Of a stretch of 64,000 nt of DNA, positions 34,825 to 43,396 are shown piece after piece. The notes below the pieces were generated by a model. That model searched no databases and was not told the DNA's origin. It was given only the letters and a program-made list of their open reading frames with translations. Source of the stretch: VRUE01 sp963824705. Lineage in GTDB: Bacteria; Actinomycetota; Thermoleophilia; Solirubrobacterales; 70-9. Where the stretch lies: contig CAWGQE010000003.1 in the NCBI GenBank assembly GCA_963824705.1, positions 248,001 through 312,000 of the forward strand, given 5' to 3'. The translations under genes and the position numbers were made by a program. Within the stretch, counting starts at the first letter, position 1. Every line of letters begins with the position of its first letter.

Positions 34825-35571
34825 ATGTTCTCGTTACTGCGCAACCGCTTCGGTATCCCCGGGGTGATCTCGGTGATCGCACTGGTCTTCGCGATGATCG
34901 GCGGGGCTTATGCCGCGACCAACGAATCGGGCAAGGCGACCGCCTCTGCCAAGGCAAAGAAGGGACCGCGGGGTCCGAAGGGCAAGGCCGGACCGGCGGG
35001 GCCACAGGGGCCTGCTGGACCGGCGGGCACCCCCGGACCTCCTGGGCCGAAGGGGAGCAACGGGTCTAACGGCGATGCCGGGGCCAGGGGCGCCACTGGA
35101 GCGAGCGGGGCCACCGGCGAAGACGGGGCCACCGGGGCTACCGGCCAAGATGGATCGCCCTGGACCGCCGGCGGGACCCTGCCTAGCGGTCAGACCGAGA
35201 CCGGTGCCTGGTCCTTCGTGATCGGGCCCGAAGAGCCGACCTTCGGCGTCCCGTTCGGCAAGGCGGCGATCTCCTTCCCGATCCCGATCGCCAATCCAGG
35301 CGGCAATGCCAGCATTGCTGCCCATCGCTTGGTCCAGGGCGAATCGGAAACCGCCGAATGTCCCGGCACTTACATCGAACCGAAAGCCGAACCGGGCAAC
35401 CTCTGCGTCTACACCCATGTCGAACTCAACGCGGGTCCGTCTCCGCAACTCACGGTCGATCTCCCTTCGATCACTTTTGAAGCCGAAATTATCCCGGGTG
35501 CGTTTGTCAACACCACCGAAGGCGAATCGGGCGGCTTCGCTCAAGGCTCTTGGGCCGTCACGGCTCCTTAA
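34825..35571 (+). CDS. collagen-like secreted protein
   Basis: The 248 residues have a signal or anchor (IPGVISVIALVFAMIGGAYA) and a Lys-rich joint. Gly-Xaa-Yaa repeats follow (about 45-105, starting GPRGPKGKAGPAGPQGPAGP, with GDAGARGATGASGATG later). The C-terminal globular domain of about 125 residues has two Cys (ECPGTYIEP, GNLCVYTHV). Such collagen-like surface proteins are common in Thermoleophilia. The ribosome site GGGAGGG lies just before the ATG, and a strong hairpin follows the stop. Confidence 0.85.
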   Translation: MFSLLRNRFGIPGVISVIALVFAMIGGAYAATNESGKATASAKAKKGPRGPKGKAGPAGPQGPAGPAGTPGPPGPKGSNGSNGDAGARGATGASGATGEDGATGATGQDGSPWTAGGTLPSGQTETGAWSFVIGPEEPTFGVPFGKAAISFPIPIANPGGNASIAAHRLVQGESETAECPGTYIEPKAEPGNLCVYTHVELNAGPSPQLTVDLPSITFEAEIIPGAFVNTTEGESGGFAQGSWAVTAP

Positions 35572-35602
35572 GGCCCCAAAGTCTCACACTGAAGTACGGG
35601 CA

Positions 35603-35642
35603 CCACCAGCTCGAGTTGGCTCAGGCCAACTTGAGCTGGTGG
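35603..35642 (+). terminator. strong hairpin terminator after the collagen-like gene
   Basis: The arms at 35603-35620 and 35625-35642 form an 18-position helix with one G-T wobble and a TCAG loop, followed by CTTTCT. Confidence 0.75.
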
Positions 35643-35722
35643 CTTTCTGGCATGCGCCATGATCGATGTGCGCGGTCCGGCTCGCCGCGAACCGCTTCGG
35701 CGCCCTCGGGCAATAATTACCG

Positions 35723-36307
35723 GTGGACCACCCGACTCTCGACAGCGACGCGATCTCGGCTTCGACCCGCGCGCCCGCCGGCTTCGCGGCGATTTTCGAT
35801 CGCCATTTCGATGTGGTCCATGCCTACCTGCAGCGTCGCGTCGGTCCGGACCTCGCCGACGAGCTGTCGGCGCAGACCTTCCTCGTCGCCTTCGACAAGC
35901 GCGGTGGCTATGACCCGGCTCAGCCCGACGCCCGGCCCTGGCTCTTCGGGATCGCCACCAACCTCCTGCGTCGCCATCACCGCGACGAGGTGCGCCAGCT
36001 CCGGGCCTACGCGCGGAGCGCCGTCGATCCCGTTCTCGACGCCTTCGACGGTGTCGAGGCCAGGCTCGACGCCTTGAAGATGCGACGCGAGCTCATCGAC
36101 GCCTTGGCCGACGTGCCCGCCGAGGAGCTCGATGCCCTTTTGCTCTATGCGTGGGCCGACCTTTCCTATACAGAGATCGCCGCTGCGCTGAACGTCCCGA
36201 CCGGGACGGTTCGCTCGCGCCTATCGCGCGCCAGGGGTCGCATCCACGCCGCGCTGGATGCCGGGAAGCCGCCGGCGCTTGGCCAACCCGTCCCGGAGGA
36301 GGGATGA
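35723..36307 (+). CDS. ECF-type RNA polymerase sigma factor
   Basis: The 194-residue sigma factor has region 2 (FAAIFDRHFDVVHAYLQRR, ARPWLFGIATNLLRRHHRD) and region 4 with the helix-turn-helix LSYTEIAAALNVPTGTVRSR. It starts at GTG 35723 and overlaps the next gene by four bases (ATGA). This arrangement, sigma factor followed by a CU044_5270-like membrane protein, is common in actinobacteria. Its promoter target is unknown. Confidence 0.9.
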   Translation: MDHPTLDSDAISASTRAPAGFAAIFDRHFDVVHAYLQRRVGPDLADELSAQTFLVAFDKRGGYDPAQPDARPWLFGIATNLLRRHHRDEVRQLRAYARSAVDPVLDAFDGVEARLDALKMRRELIDALADVPAEELDALLLYAWADLSYTEIAAALNVPTGTVRSRLSRARGRIHAALDAGKPPALGQPVPEEG

Positions 36308-37650
36308 ATGAGATGAACGAGATCGAGTTGCTCCGTGCACTCCGAGTCGGCCTGCCCGGCCCCAGAGCCGATAGCCGCGCCGCGGCTCGGGGCGCTCTAG
36401 TCGCCCGGATCGAGCATTCCCAGCGGCCGGCGCCCACCGCCGCGCCCGCCTGGCGACGGTCCAGGCTCCGTCTCGTGGCCGCGCTTGCGGCTGTCGCGGC
36501 CCTGCTCGTCGCCCTCCCGACCCTCATCCTCGGCGGCGACGGACAGGTGCAGCCCGCCGTCGGCCAGGTGCTTCGCGCGGCGGCGGCTGTCGCGGCTACC
36601 CAGCCCGCCGAACCGCCACCGGGCCCAGGGCAGTACTTCTACACCCGCTCCAGGGAAGCGTATTTGACGACGGTCGGCTTCAACCCGCGCTGCGCGACGC
36701 ATCCCTGCGACCGCGATCACCCGTGGGAAGCGACGCGGGAGTGGAGCGCGCTCGCCCCCAGGATCCGCCAGACCTGGATCGCCGCCAACGGCGCCGGTCG
36801 GGCGCGCGTCGTCTCCACCAAGCCTGAATTCCTGACGCCCGCCCAGCGCAGGGAATGGAAGGCCGCTGGATCGCCTCACCTCGGCTCCGGTGAGGTAGAA
36901 GACTTCGCGCTCACCGGCCAGCCCTTCCTCGATACCACGGACCTGCCGACCGAGCCCAAGGCACTGCGCAAGCTGATCGAAGCCCGCAAGATCCCGCTCG
37001 TCGACGGCCCGCCCGGTGAAGCCGAGACGTTCACCCTGATCGGCGACATGCTCCGCAACACCTACCTGCCGCCGGCCTTCCGGGCCGCCCTCTACCGGGT
37101 GGTGGCCGAACTGCCCGAGGTCGATTTGCGGGGGCAGGTGGAGGACCCGGTCGGTCGGAAGGGCATCGGGGTCGCTTTCACCAAAGGCAGCGTCACCCAT
37201 GAGCTGATCTTCGATCCGGCGACCTCGGCACTGCTCGGCGAGCGCGAGGTCGCGGCCCGCCGGATACCCGAGCTCCAGGTTCCGGCTGGGACCGAAACCG
37301 GCTCGGTCGCCTACCTCGAATCGAAGCTGGTCGACTCGCTCGGCAGGGGAGCGCCACCCGGCGCCGGGCATCTGCGGCAGAGCGTCGGCTGCTACGAACG
37401 GCCGGCGCTGAACGCCAGCGCGGCCGTCCTGCACGGAACCGACCCGATAGCCATCTGCGCCAAGCTCTGGCGCGAAGGCGTCGTGGGCAGGGCGATGAGG
37501 CGCCAGGAACGCGAAGGCAAGATCGCCAAACGCCCCGACAAGACCCCCAACCTCGTCGCCTGCGAAGGCGAATACCCGGCGGTCACCTACGTGTTCCCCG
37601 GCGACGGCCCCTCCGTCTGTCGTCGCCTCGGTCTCGTGCCGGTCCAGTAG
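36304..37650 (+). CDS. CU044_5270-like membrane protein, putative anti-sigma partner
   Basis: The 448 residues have a short cytoplasmic N-terminus (MNEIELLRALRVGLPGPRAD), one transmembrane segment at about 58-80 (LRLVAALAAVAALLVALPTL), and a large extracytoplasmic domain with several Cys. It is coupled to the ECF gene by an ATGA overlap. An anti-sigma or sensing role is inferred from this context; the family itself is poorly characterised. Confidence 0.75.
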   Translation: MNEMNEIELLRALRVGLPGPRADSRAAARGALVARIEHSQRPAPTAAPAWRRSRLRLVAALAAVAALLVALPTLILGGDGQVQPAVGQVLRAAAAVAATQPAEPPPGPGQYFYTRSREAYLTTVGFNPRCATHPCDRDHPWEATREWSALAPRIRQTWIAANGAGRARVVSTKPEFLTPAQRREWKAAGSPHLGSGEVEDFALTGQPFLDTTDLPTEPKALRKLIEARKIPLVDGPPGEAETFTLIGDMLRNTYLPPAFRAALYRVVAELPEVDLRGQVEDPVGRKGIGVAFTKGSVTHELIFDPATSALLGEREVAARRIPELQVPAGTETGSVAYLESKLVDSLGRGAPPGAGHLRQSVGCYERPALNASAAVLHGTDPIAICAKLWREGVVGRAMRRQEREGKIAKRPDKTPNLVACEGEYPAVTYVFPGDGPSVCRRLGLVPVQ

Positions 37651-37717
37651 GTACCGTGAGAGCAGCAGCAGGGGGTGTCGTTACCTGCTCGAAGTAGACC
37701 TAGGAGAATTCAGGACG

Positions 37718-38401
37718 ATGCATCGGCGATTCGCAAAGCGTGCCCTGGAGCCGCGTTACGGCTTTCCGGAGGCTGCCCGGATCGTGGACAAACCCGCCGA
37801 GACGATCCGGCGCTGGTCGGTGGGTCACAGGCGGAAGTATCGAGGGAAGCAGGCAACCGATGAGCCGCTGCTCAGGATCGATGGCGACCGCGAGAAAGTG
37901 CCGCTTTCATTCCTCAATCTCATAGAGCTTCGTTTTCTCGCGAGCTACCGCACCGGCGCGTCTTTGCCTGCAATCCGGCGCGCTCTTGACTACGCGGCAG
38001 AGGAGCTCGGCGTCGATCGGCCGCTGCTCGAACTGGATTTTGCCACCCATGGACGCGAGTTGTTCCTGCGCTTTGCAAAGGGCGATCCCTACTTCCTGAA
38101 TGCGAGTCGAGGAGGGCAATTCGCCTGGCCCCAGGGTGCTGCCGACCTCGTCGATTCTTTGGACTACGACCCGAATGAGCATGCGGCATTTCGTTGGTGG
38201 CCGCTCGGAAAGCAGACCCCCGTTCTGCTCGACACTCGCCTTAACGGCGGACAGCCTTCTACGGCTGAGTCTGGGGTCAGGACGGTCACGATCGCAAACC
38301 GCGCAACAAGCGGCTGGGCGATCCAAGACATAGCCGCCGATGTAGCCGCATCGGTGAACGAGGTCGAGGCTGCGCTTCAACTCGAAGGCGCCGCCGCCTA
38401 G
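37718..38401 (+). CDS. VapB45-like antitoxin (DUF433-type)
   Basis: The 227-residue protein has an N-terminal MerR-like helix-turn-helix (YGFPEAARIVDKPAETIRRW), a middle domain and a C-terminal DUF433-type helix-turn-helix (NRATSGWAIQDIAADVAASV). Length and the following PIN-like gene match the M. tuberculosis VapBC45 pair (Rv2018/Rv2019) as I recall them. It should bind DNA and neutralise the toxin. The ribosome site CTAGGAG is upstream of the ATG. Confidence 0.75.
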   Translation: MHRRFAKRALEPRYGFPEAARIVDKPAETIRRWSVGHRRKYRGKQATDEPLLRIDGDREKVPLSFLNLIELRFLASYRTGASLPAIRRALDYAAEELGVDRPLLELDFATHGRELFLRFAKGDPYFLNASRGGQFAWPQGAADLVDSLDYDPNEHAAFRWWPLGKQTPVLLDTRLNGGQPSTAESGVRTVTIANRATSGWAIQDIAADVAASVNEVEAALQLEGAAA

Positions 38402-38416
38402 CTGGGCGCTTAATCG

Positions 38417-38833
38417 ATGCCGCCGCTTCAACGTGTGCTGTACGTCGAGAACAACGTTGGCGTTGCTTTCACCAAGGCGTTCAACGAGTTCAAGGAAAAC
38501 CACGGCTGGGGAGCGATGTTTCAGAATCACGTCCACCCTCAGATGCAACGGCCGCAGAAGGGCGATGAGTGGTGGATCGAAGAGATTGCTGGACTCGGCT
38601 ACGCGCTACTGACCTGCGACATGGCGATCACCACGAGCGAGACCGAGCGCGAGGCAATTCGTCGATCCCGGCTGCGGTACGCCGGATTCGCCTCGGCGAA
38701 CTACGACGGTTGGACTCAGATGCGCGCTCTGGCGACCCATTGGGAGGCGCTGAAAGAGGAGTTCAAGCAAGCGGGGCCAGTAATCGTGAAGTTGTACAAA
38801 GGGCCCACCCCTCCCGAAATCACTCGGCTTTAG
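38417..38833 (+). CDS. VapC45-like PIN-domain toxin
   Basis: The 138-residue protein has an unusual PIN-like layout with catalytic acidic residues: VLYVENNVGVAFTKAFNEF, then KGDEWWIEEIAGLGYALLTC and DMAITTSETEREAIRRS. It starts 16 nt after the antitoxin. In VapC45-type toxins the RNase activity cleaves RNA. The first acidic residue is Glu (YVENN) instead of the usual Asp. Family assignment is from length, order and these motifs. Confidence 0.72.
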   Translation: MPPLQRVLYVENNVGVAFTKAFNEFKENHGWGAMFQNHVHPQMQRPQKGDEWWIEEIAGLGYALLTCDMAITTSETEREAIRRSRLRYAGFASANYDGWTQMRALATHWEALKEEFKQAGPVIVKLYKGPTPPEITRL

Positions 38834-38917
38834 GCGAGGGTTCCGGAGCGGGAAGTCCTGTTGCAGCCGACGAAAGCCTAAAAGCGCTTGATGTCCGGCT
38901 GACCTCCCCGGTTATGT

Positions 38918-39340
38918 CTAGGTCGGCGGCGATCCCTCGAAGCGCTTGAGCCCGTCGTCGGGGACGGGCGCCCACACCGGTGCCGAGGAGACCCACATAT
39001 GCCAGGAGGGTCGGATCTGCGGGTCGCCATCCACCGCGCCCAGGCGCACACCGACCATCGGGCCGTTATCGGGGTCTCCGCTGAACAAGTGCCCGCCGCA
39101 ATGCGTGCAGAAGGACTTGGGCTGGCCGTCGGGCGGTTTCCACGTCCGGATCGCCTCTCGGCCCTCGAGGATCTCGAATCCCTCGACGGCGACTCGCGCG
39201 TTCAGCGTCGAGGTCGTCCCGCTACGGCGCTGGCAGCGCTTGCAGTGGCAGTAGCCGGCCGTCTCGAACGGCGCCGTGACACGGAATCGCACGGTGCCGC
39301 AAAGGCACCGTCCCTCCAGTGGCTCCTCGCGGGAAGGCAC
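38918..39340 (-). CDS. GFA-family (CENP-V/GFA domain) zinc protein
   Basis: The 140-residue protein has the zinc-binding Cys of the glutathione-dependent formaldehyde-activating family: GRCLCGTVRFRV, GYCHCKRCQRRSG and FCTHCGGHLFSG. The N-terminal EGRCLCGTVRF start is typical. Function in actinobacteria, which lack glutathione, is unknown; a carbon-sulphur lyase-like role is possible. It follows the TetR gene by 9 nt on the same strand. Confidence 0.88.
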   Translation of the reverse strand: MPSREEPLEGRCLCGTVRFRVTAPFETAGYCHCKRCQRRSGTTSTLNARVAVEGFEILEGREAIRTWKPPDGQPKSFCTHCGGHLFSGDPDNGPMVGVRLGAVDGDPQIRPSWHMWVSSAPVWAPVPDDGLKRFEGSPPT

Positions 39341-39349
39341 GGCGAGAGG

Positions 39350-39949
39350 CTAGCCGGTGTACACCCCGCGCCGGAACAGGTCCGAGTTGGCGCGGTTCCA
39401 GCGCTCCAGCTGCTCGGGGTCGCGCCAGGGCTTCGGTAGGTGCCTGCCGATCGCGCCCTCGAAGAGGGCGCTGCCGAGGATCAGGACGATGGCCTGCATG
39501 GCCGCCCAGCCGAGGTCCACATCCGGGCGGATCAGCCCTTCCTCCGAGAGTCGTCGCCATTGCTCCTGCGCGATCTCGAGAAACGCGTCGAATATCTCCA
39601 GGGCCGCCGGGTCCTCGTCGGCGGCGAGCCGCGCCACGTACAGAAGCGCCTCCGGGTATTCGCGGGCAAGTCCCGTCACCCGGTCGCCGAGCTCCCGCTG
39701 GATCTCCTCCGCCGAGTCGCCGCTCGGCGGCTCGGCGAAGACCTCAGCCGCGCAGGCGAGCACGTACTCGTGGACGGCCTCGCGCAGCTTGTCCTTCGTC
39801 GCGAAGTGATGTTGGACGAGGCCGGGGGAGACGCCCGCGGCGGACGCCACGTCCCTGACCGACGTCGCCGCCACGCCCTTCTCGGCAAAGCCCTGCAGGG
39901 CCGCCTCGCAGATCCGTTCCCTTGGAGGCTGCTCGACGAGTCGCACCAT
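39350..39949 (-). CDS. TetR/AcrR-family transcriptional regulator
   Basis: The 199-residue regulator has the TetR helix-turn-helix near the N-terminus (ERICEAALQGFAEKGVAATS, VRDVASAAGVSPGLVQHHFA) and a ligand-binding C-terminal domain. I start at ATG 39949 (VRLVEQPPRERI); the frame extends upstream through the operator. It is divergent from a P450 gene with a clear palindrome between them, so it should repress the P450 operon and itself. Confidence 0.88.
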   Translation of the reverse strand: MVRLVEQPPRERICEAALQGFAEKGVAATSVRDVASAAGVSPGLVQHHFATKDKLREAVHEYVLACAAEVFAEPPSGDSAEEIQRELGDRVTGLAREYPEALLYVARLAADEDPAALEIFDAFLEIAQEQWRRLSEEGLIRPDVDLGWAAMQAIVLILGSALFEGAIGRHLPKPWRDPEQLERWNRANSDLFRRGVYTG

Positions 39950-39965
39950 ACGGGTGTATTGTATT

Positions 39966-39983
39966 CCAATACGGTCGTATTGG
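39966..39983. promoter_or_regulatory. TetR operator between the regulator and the P450 gene
   Basis: CCAATAC-GGTC-GTATTGG is a perfect 7-bp-arm palindrome. An extra half site GTATTG lies at 39956-39961, partly overlapping the TetR leader. It is 16 nt from the TetR start and 19 nt from the P450 start. Confidence 0.75.
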
Positions 39984-40002
39984 CGAACGAGAGGTGCGAG
40001 GC

Positions 40003-41427
40003 ATGGGACCAAGGGCGACGAGGCAGGACCGATGGACCGAGGCGAGGGCGGGGCAGAGCCGCCTCCCGCAACCGCCGCCGCCGGACCTCACCGGCATTCC
40101 ACCGGGACCGCGCCAGCCGCGCCACCTGCTGGGCGCGAAATGGCTGCTGCGCGAGCATCGTCTGCTGGAGCGGTGCCGGCGACGCTACGGGGACGTCTTC
40201 TCGCTGAAGATGTGGCCGCTCGGCCTGCTCGTCGTCGTCAGCGAGCCGGACGAGATCAAGCGCATCTTCACCGGCGACCCCGAGGTGGTGCAGGCGGGCG
40301 AGGGCAACGCGGTCACCGAGCCGGTCGCCGGCCCGGAGTCGATCCTGCTGCTCGACGGCAGGCGCCACCTGCACACGCGCAAGCTGATGCTGCCCGCCTT
40401 CCACGGCGAGCGCATCCGCGTCTACGGGGAGCTGATCGGCGAGGTCGCCGAGGCGGAGATCGACAGCTGGCCGCTCGACACTCCCTTCCCGATCCACCCC
40501 TCGATGCAGTCGATCACCCTGCAGGTGATCATCCGCGCCGTCTTCGGGATCGAGGACATCGAGCGCCGGGCCGAGCTGGAACGGCTGATCCCGAAGCTGA
40601 TCGGCTCGCCGGCCCTGCTCTGGCCGCCGCTGGCATACGACCTTGGTCCCCGCAGCCCGATGGGCCGTTTCCTCGCCCTGCGTGAGCGGGTCGACGCGAT
40701 CCTCTTCGACGAGGTCGAGCGGCGGCGTCTCGATCCGGCCCTGGAGGAGCGCGACGACGTCCTCTCGATGCTGCTGCTCGCCCGCGACGAGAACGGCGAG
40801 GGGATGAGCGAGGGCGAGCTGCGCGACCAGCTCGTCACCCTGCTGCTGGCCGGCCACGAGACGACCGCGACGGCGCTCGCCTGGGCCTTCGAGCGCCTGT
40901 TGCGCAATCCCGCCGTGCTCGAGCGGCTGCGCGCCACCCTCGCCGCGGGCGATGAGACCTACCTCGACTGCGTGGTCAAGGAGACCCTGCGCTCCCGCCC
41001 GATCATCCCTTACGCGATTCGCCGGCTGACCGCGCCGCTGGAGATCGGTGGCTACAGGGTGCCGGCCGGGAGTTTCGTCGGCTGCTCGACGATCCTCACC
41101 CACAGCCGCCCTGATCTCTACCCCGACCCGGACGCCTTCCGCCCCGAGCGCTTCGAGGACGGCGCCGCCGACACCTACACCTGGATCCCCTTCGGCGGCG
41201 GCGTGCGCCGCTGCCTCGGCGCGTCGTTCGCCACCTTCGAGATGAAGGTGATCCTGCGACGCGTCCTGGCCCGCTGCGAGCTGACCGTGCCCGACGACGG
41301 GAAGCCCGAGCGCCCCGTCCGCCGTTTCGTCACCTACCCACCCCACCGGGGCGCCCGCGTCGTTCTCGACGCGCGCCACCCTCGATCCCCGACCCACCCT
41401 CCCCTCAGATCGGAGTCATTGCGATGA
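40003..41427 (+). CDS. cytochrome P450
   Basis: The 474-residue P450 has the I-helix LLLAGHETTATALAW, the ExxR in VVKETLRSRP, the PERF motif FRPERF, and the haem loop WIPFGGGVRRCLGASFA with the axial Cys. The start at ATG 40003 follows GAGAGG. It heads a TetR-controlled cluster: a small membrane protein overlaps by ATGA, then an oxidoreductase, a DUF3291-like protein and a methyltransferase. Substrate unknown. Confidence 0.93.
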   Translation: MGPRATRQDRWTEARAGQSRLPQPPPPDLTGIPPGPRQPRHLLGAKWLLREHRLLERCRRRYGDVFSLKMWPLGLLVVVSEPDEIKRIFTGDPEVVQAGEGNAVTEPVAGPESILLLDGRRHLHTRKLMLPAFHGERIRVYGELIGEVAEAEIDSWPLDTPFPIHPSMQSITLQVIIRAVFGIEDIERRAELERLIPKLIGSPALLWPPLAYDLGPRSPMGRFLALRERVDAILFDEVERRRLDPALEERDDVLSMLLLARDENGEGMSEGELRDQLVTLLLAGHETTATALAWAFERLLRNPAVLERLRATLAAGDETYLDCVVKETLRSRPIIPYAIRRLTAPLEIGGYRVPAGSFVGCSTILTHSRPDLYPDPDAFRPERFEDGAADTYTWIPFGGGVRRCLGASFATFEMKVILRRVLARCELTVPDDGKPERPVRRFVTYPPHRGARVVLDARHPRSPTHPPLRSESLR

Positions 41428-41921
41428 GCCACGAATCTCGACTCGACAGCGGAGTAACGCCCGAGCCCCGCGCCGGCGACCTGCGCCCAGGAGTGCGCGC
41501 GCTGCGTCTCATAATCGCCTTCAACCTGCTGTCGACCGCGGTGCACTACACCCACAACTTCGTGATGGCGGACATGTACCCGCCGGTGCCCGTGGTCTTC
41601 CCGACCGCGCTCTCCTACCAGATTGGAATCGCGATCTTCTGGCCGCTGCTGACCATAGTTGGCCTGTGGGGCTACCGGCTCTACAAGGCGGGGGAGACGC
41701 GGCGGCCGAGATGGATGCTCGCTGCCTACGCGATGCTCGGCTTCACGACGCTCGGGCATTTCATGGGCGGCAACCCCGACATCCCACCGTTTTTCTACGT
41801 CACGCTGTTCACCGACTTTCTCGCCGGGTCCGCATTGCTCGTCTTCGTGGCCTGGACGTTCCAGCAGCCCGACGCCGGCGAGGGCCGTGACGACCTGGCG
41901 ACGGGCACGACCCGGGTCTGA
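41424..41921 (+). CDS. hypothetical four-helix membrane protein
   Basis: The 165-residue protein has about four transmembrane segments (LRLIIAFNLLSTAVHYTHNF, IAIFWPLLTIVGLWGYRLY, and two more after residue 95). It has His residues at membrane positions (VHYTHNF, LGHFMGG), which could bind a metal or haem. I do not recognise a family. It overlaps the P450 by four bases and may be its partner. Confidence 0.65.
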   Translation: MSHESRLDSGVTPEPRAGDLRPGVRALRLIIAFNLLSTAVHYTHNFVMADMYPPVPVVFPTALSYQIGIAIFWPLLTIVGLWGYRLYKAGETRRPRWMLAAYAMLGFTTLGHFMGGNPDIPPFFYVTLFTDFLAGSALLVFVAWTFQQPDAGEGRDDLATGTTRV

Positions 41922-41927
41922 ACCGCG

Positions 41928-42962
41928 ATGAACCGCGACTCCTCCTCGATCTCAGGCGTAATTCCCCCGCGCGTTCGAGATGTCTGCGTGATCGGGGCGA
42001 ATGGCGCGCTCGGCACGGTGCTCGTCGAGCAACTCGGGACCGCGGGCTGGGCGGTGCATCCCGCTGGACGCAGGCGCGACCGACGGGAGAGCTTCCGGCA
42101 GCTGGACCTGGATCGGTCCGGGACTGTGGCCGCGGCCCTGCGGGGTGTCGATCTGGTCCTCAGCACGGTTCCGCATCCAGGCTGGGCGGCAGAGCGGGTG
42201 GTTCTTGAGCGGGGCGGGGTCCTCGTCAACTGCAGCCACGCTCCTGCGCGGGTAGCGGGCGGGATCGCCGCCGGCGCGAAGGCGCAAAAGGGGACCGTTC
42301 TGCTCAACGCCGGGCTGGTTCCCGGCGTCGCCAACCTGGTGGCCGCCGAGTTGCTCCAGAAGCATCCGCAAGCGGATTGCCTGGAGGTCGCCTTCACCGT
42401 GCTCGGCTCGGGAACGGCGGGTCGGGCCGGGGGAGAGTTCGTTCATCGTGGCCTGACCTCCCAACGCCACCATCGCGTGATCGAGCTGCCGATGCCCGAA
42501 CCCTTCGGCAAGCTCCCGTTCATTGAGGTGGCCGAGGGTGAGGACGGTGGGTTCGGGGGAGTCGCTGAGCATCGCGCCGTGCGGACCTACCTCGGGTTCG
42601 GCGACCGGCCTGTGAGCCTGGCGTTGCGCACGATGAGCGCTCTCCGCCTGATCTCCATGCTGCCCTTGGCGGCGTTCGCTCGCGATCGCGGAAGGAAGGC
42701 GGATGCTTCAAAGGAGCCAACCGCGATCTGGGTCGGGGCGCGGCGGGGCAGCGAGCGGCTGGGCGCTTCGGTGCTGGAGTGCGAAGGCGACTACCGCACC
42801 ACTGCCGCCGCTGCCCGTGTGTTCGGGGAAGCGCTGCTTTCGAGCCAGGTGCGACCGGGATGCTTCAACCCGGATGACGTTTTCACCCTCGGCGACCTAT
42901 TGCCGGCGCTTGAAGGCATCGGTCTGCGCGTCACACGGGAATGGGACATCGCGAATGCTTAG
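41928..42962 (+). CDS. saccharopine dehydrogenase-like NAD(P)-binding oxidoreductase
   Basis: The 344-residue protein has a Rossmann nucleotide site VCVIGANGALGTVLVEQL (GxxGxxG), then LDLDRSGTVAAALRGVDLVL and a GTVLLNAGLVPGVANLVA segment like saccharopine-dehydrogenase homologues. It is in the P450 cluster, 6 nt after the membrane gene. Substrate unknown. Confidence 0.8.
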   Translation: MNRDSSSISGVIPPRVRDVCVIGANGALGTVLVEQLGTAGWAVHPAGRRRDRRESFRQLDLDRSGTVAAALRGVDLVLSTVPHPGWAAERVVLERGGVLVNCSHAPARVAGGIAAGAKAQKGTVLLNAGLVPGVANLVAAELLQKHPQADCLEVAFTVLGSGTAGRAGGEFVHRGLTSQRHHRVIELPMPEPFGKLPFIEVAEGEDGGFGGVAEHRAVRTYLGFGDRPVSLALRTMSALRLISMLPLAAFARDRGRKADASKEPTAIWVGARRGSERLGASVLECEGDYRTTAAAARVFGEALLSSQVRPGCFNPDDVFTLGDLLPALEGIGLRVTREWDIANA

Positions 42963-42971
42963 CGTGGGCCG

Positions 42972-43394
42972 ATGAATCGCTCCCTCCTCGATCTCAGGCT
43001 GCGGACGACCTGGAAGCGCGGCTCGGCCGCCGAGTCGAGCGGCCCCTTCCTGATCAGCTACACCGAGTTCACGCCCCACACGATGCGAGATCTCCCCGCG
43101 ATCCATTTCGCGGCCGAGCGGCTTCGCAAGGCATCCACCGAGCTCGAGGGCGCCGTCGGCGTCACCACCTGGTGGCAGATCTTCAGGCGCCGGGCCGGCT
43201 CGGTCTCGGCCTGGGAGGACGAGGCCGCGCTGCGGAGCTTCGTCTCGCTGCCGTTCCATATCGAGATCATGCGCAGGTACAGGGACCGCGGCAGCCTGCG
43301 GGCGTTCGACTGGGAGGCGGAGTCCTTCGACCTCGGCGCCGCATTCGTCGAGGGGGAACGAGCCTTGGACGAAGGCAGGGGAAGGCAGCGCTAG
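42972..43394 (+). CDS. small dimeric alpha/beta-barrel-like protein (DUF3291-like)
   Basis: The 140-residue protein has the compact antibiotic-monooxygenase-like pattern GPFLISYTEFTPHTMRDLPA, TTWWQIFRRRAGSVSAWED and EAALRSFVSLPFHIEIMRRY. The acid-rich second half is not characteristic. It may be a monooxygenase-like auxiliary protein. Start ATG 42972. Confidence 0.65.
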   Translation: MNRSLLDLRLRTTWKRGSAAESSGPFLISYTEFTPHTMRDLPAIHFAAERLRKASTELEGAVGVTTWWQIFRRRAGSVSAWEDEAALRSFVSLPFHIEIMRRYRDRGSLRAFDWEAESFDLGAAFVEGERALDEGRGRQR

Positions 43395-43396
43395 GC

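Noticed and set aside
35000..35160. Gly-rich repeats in the collagen-like gene as a DNA repeat or mobile element
   Set aside because: The period follows Gly-Xaa-Yaa codons of the protein.
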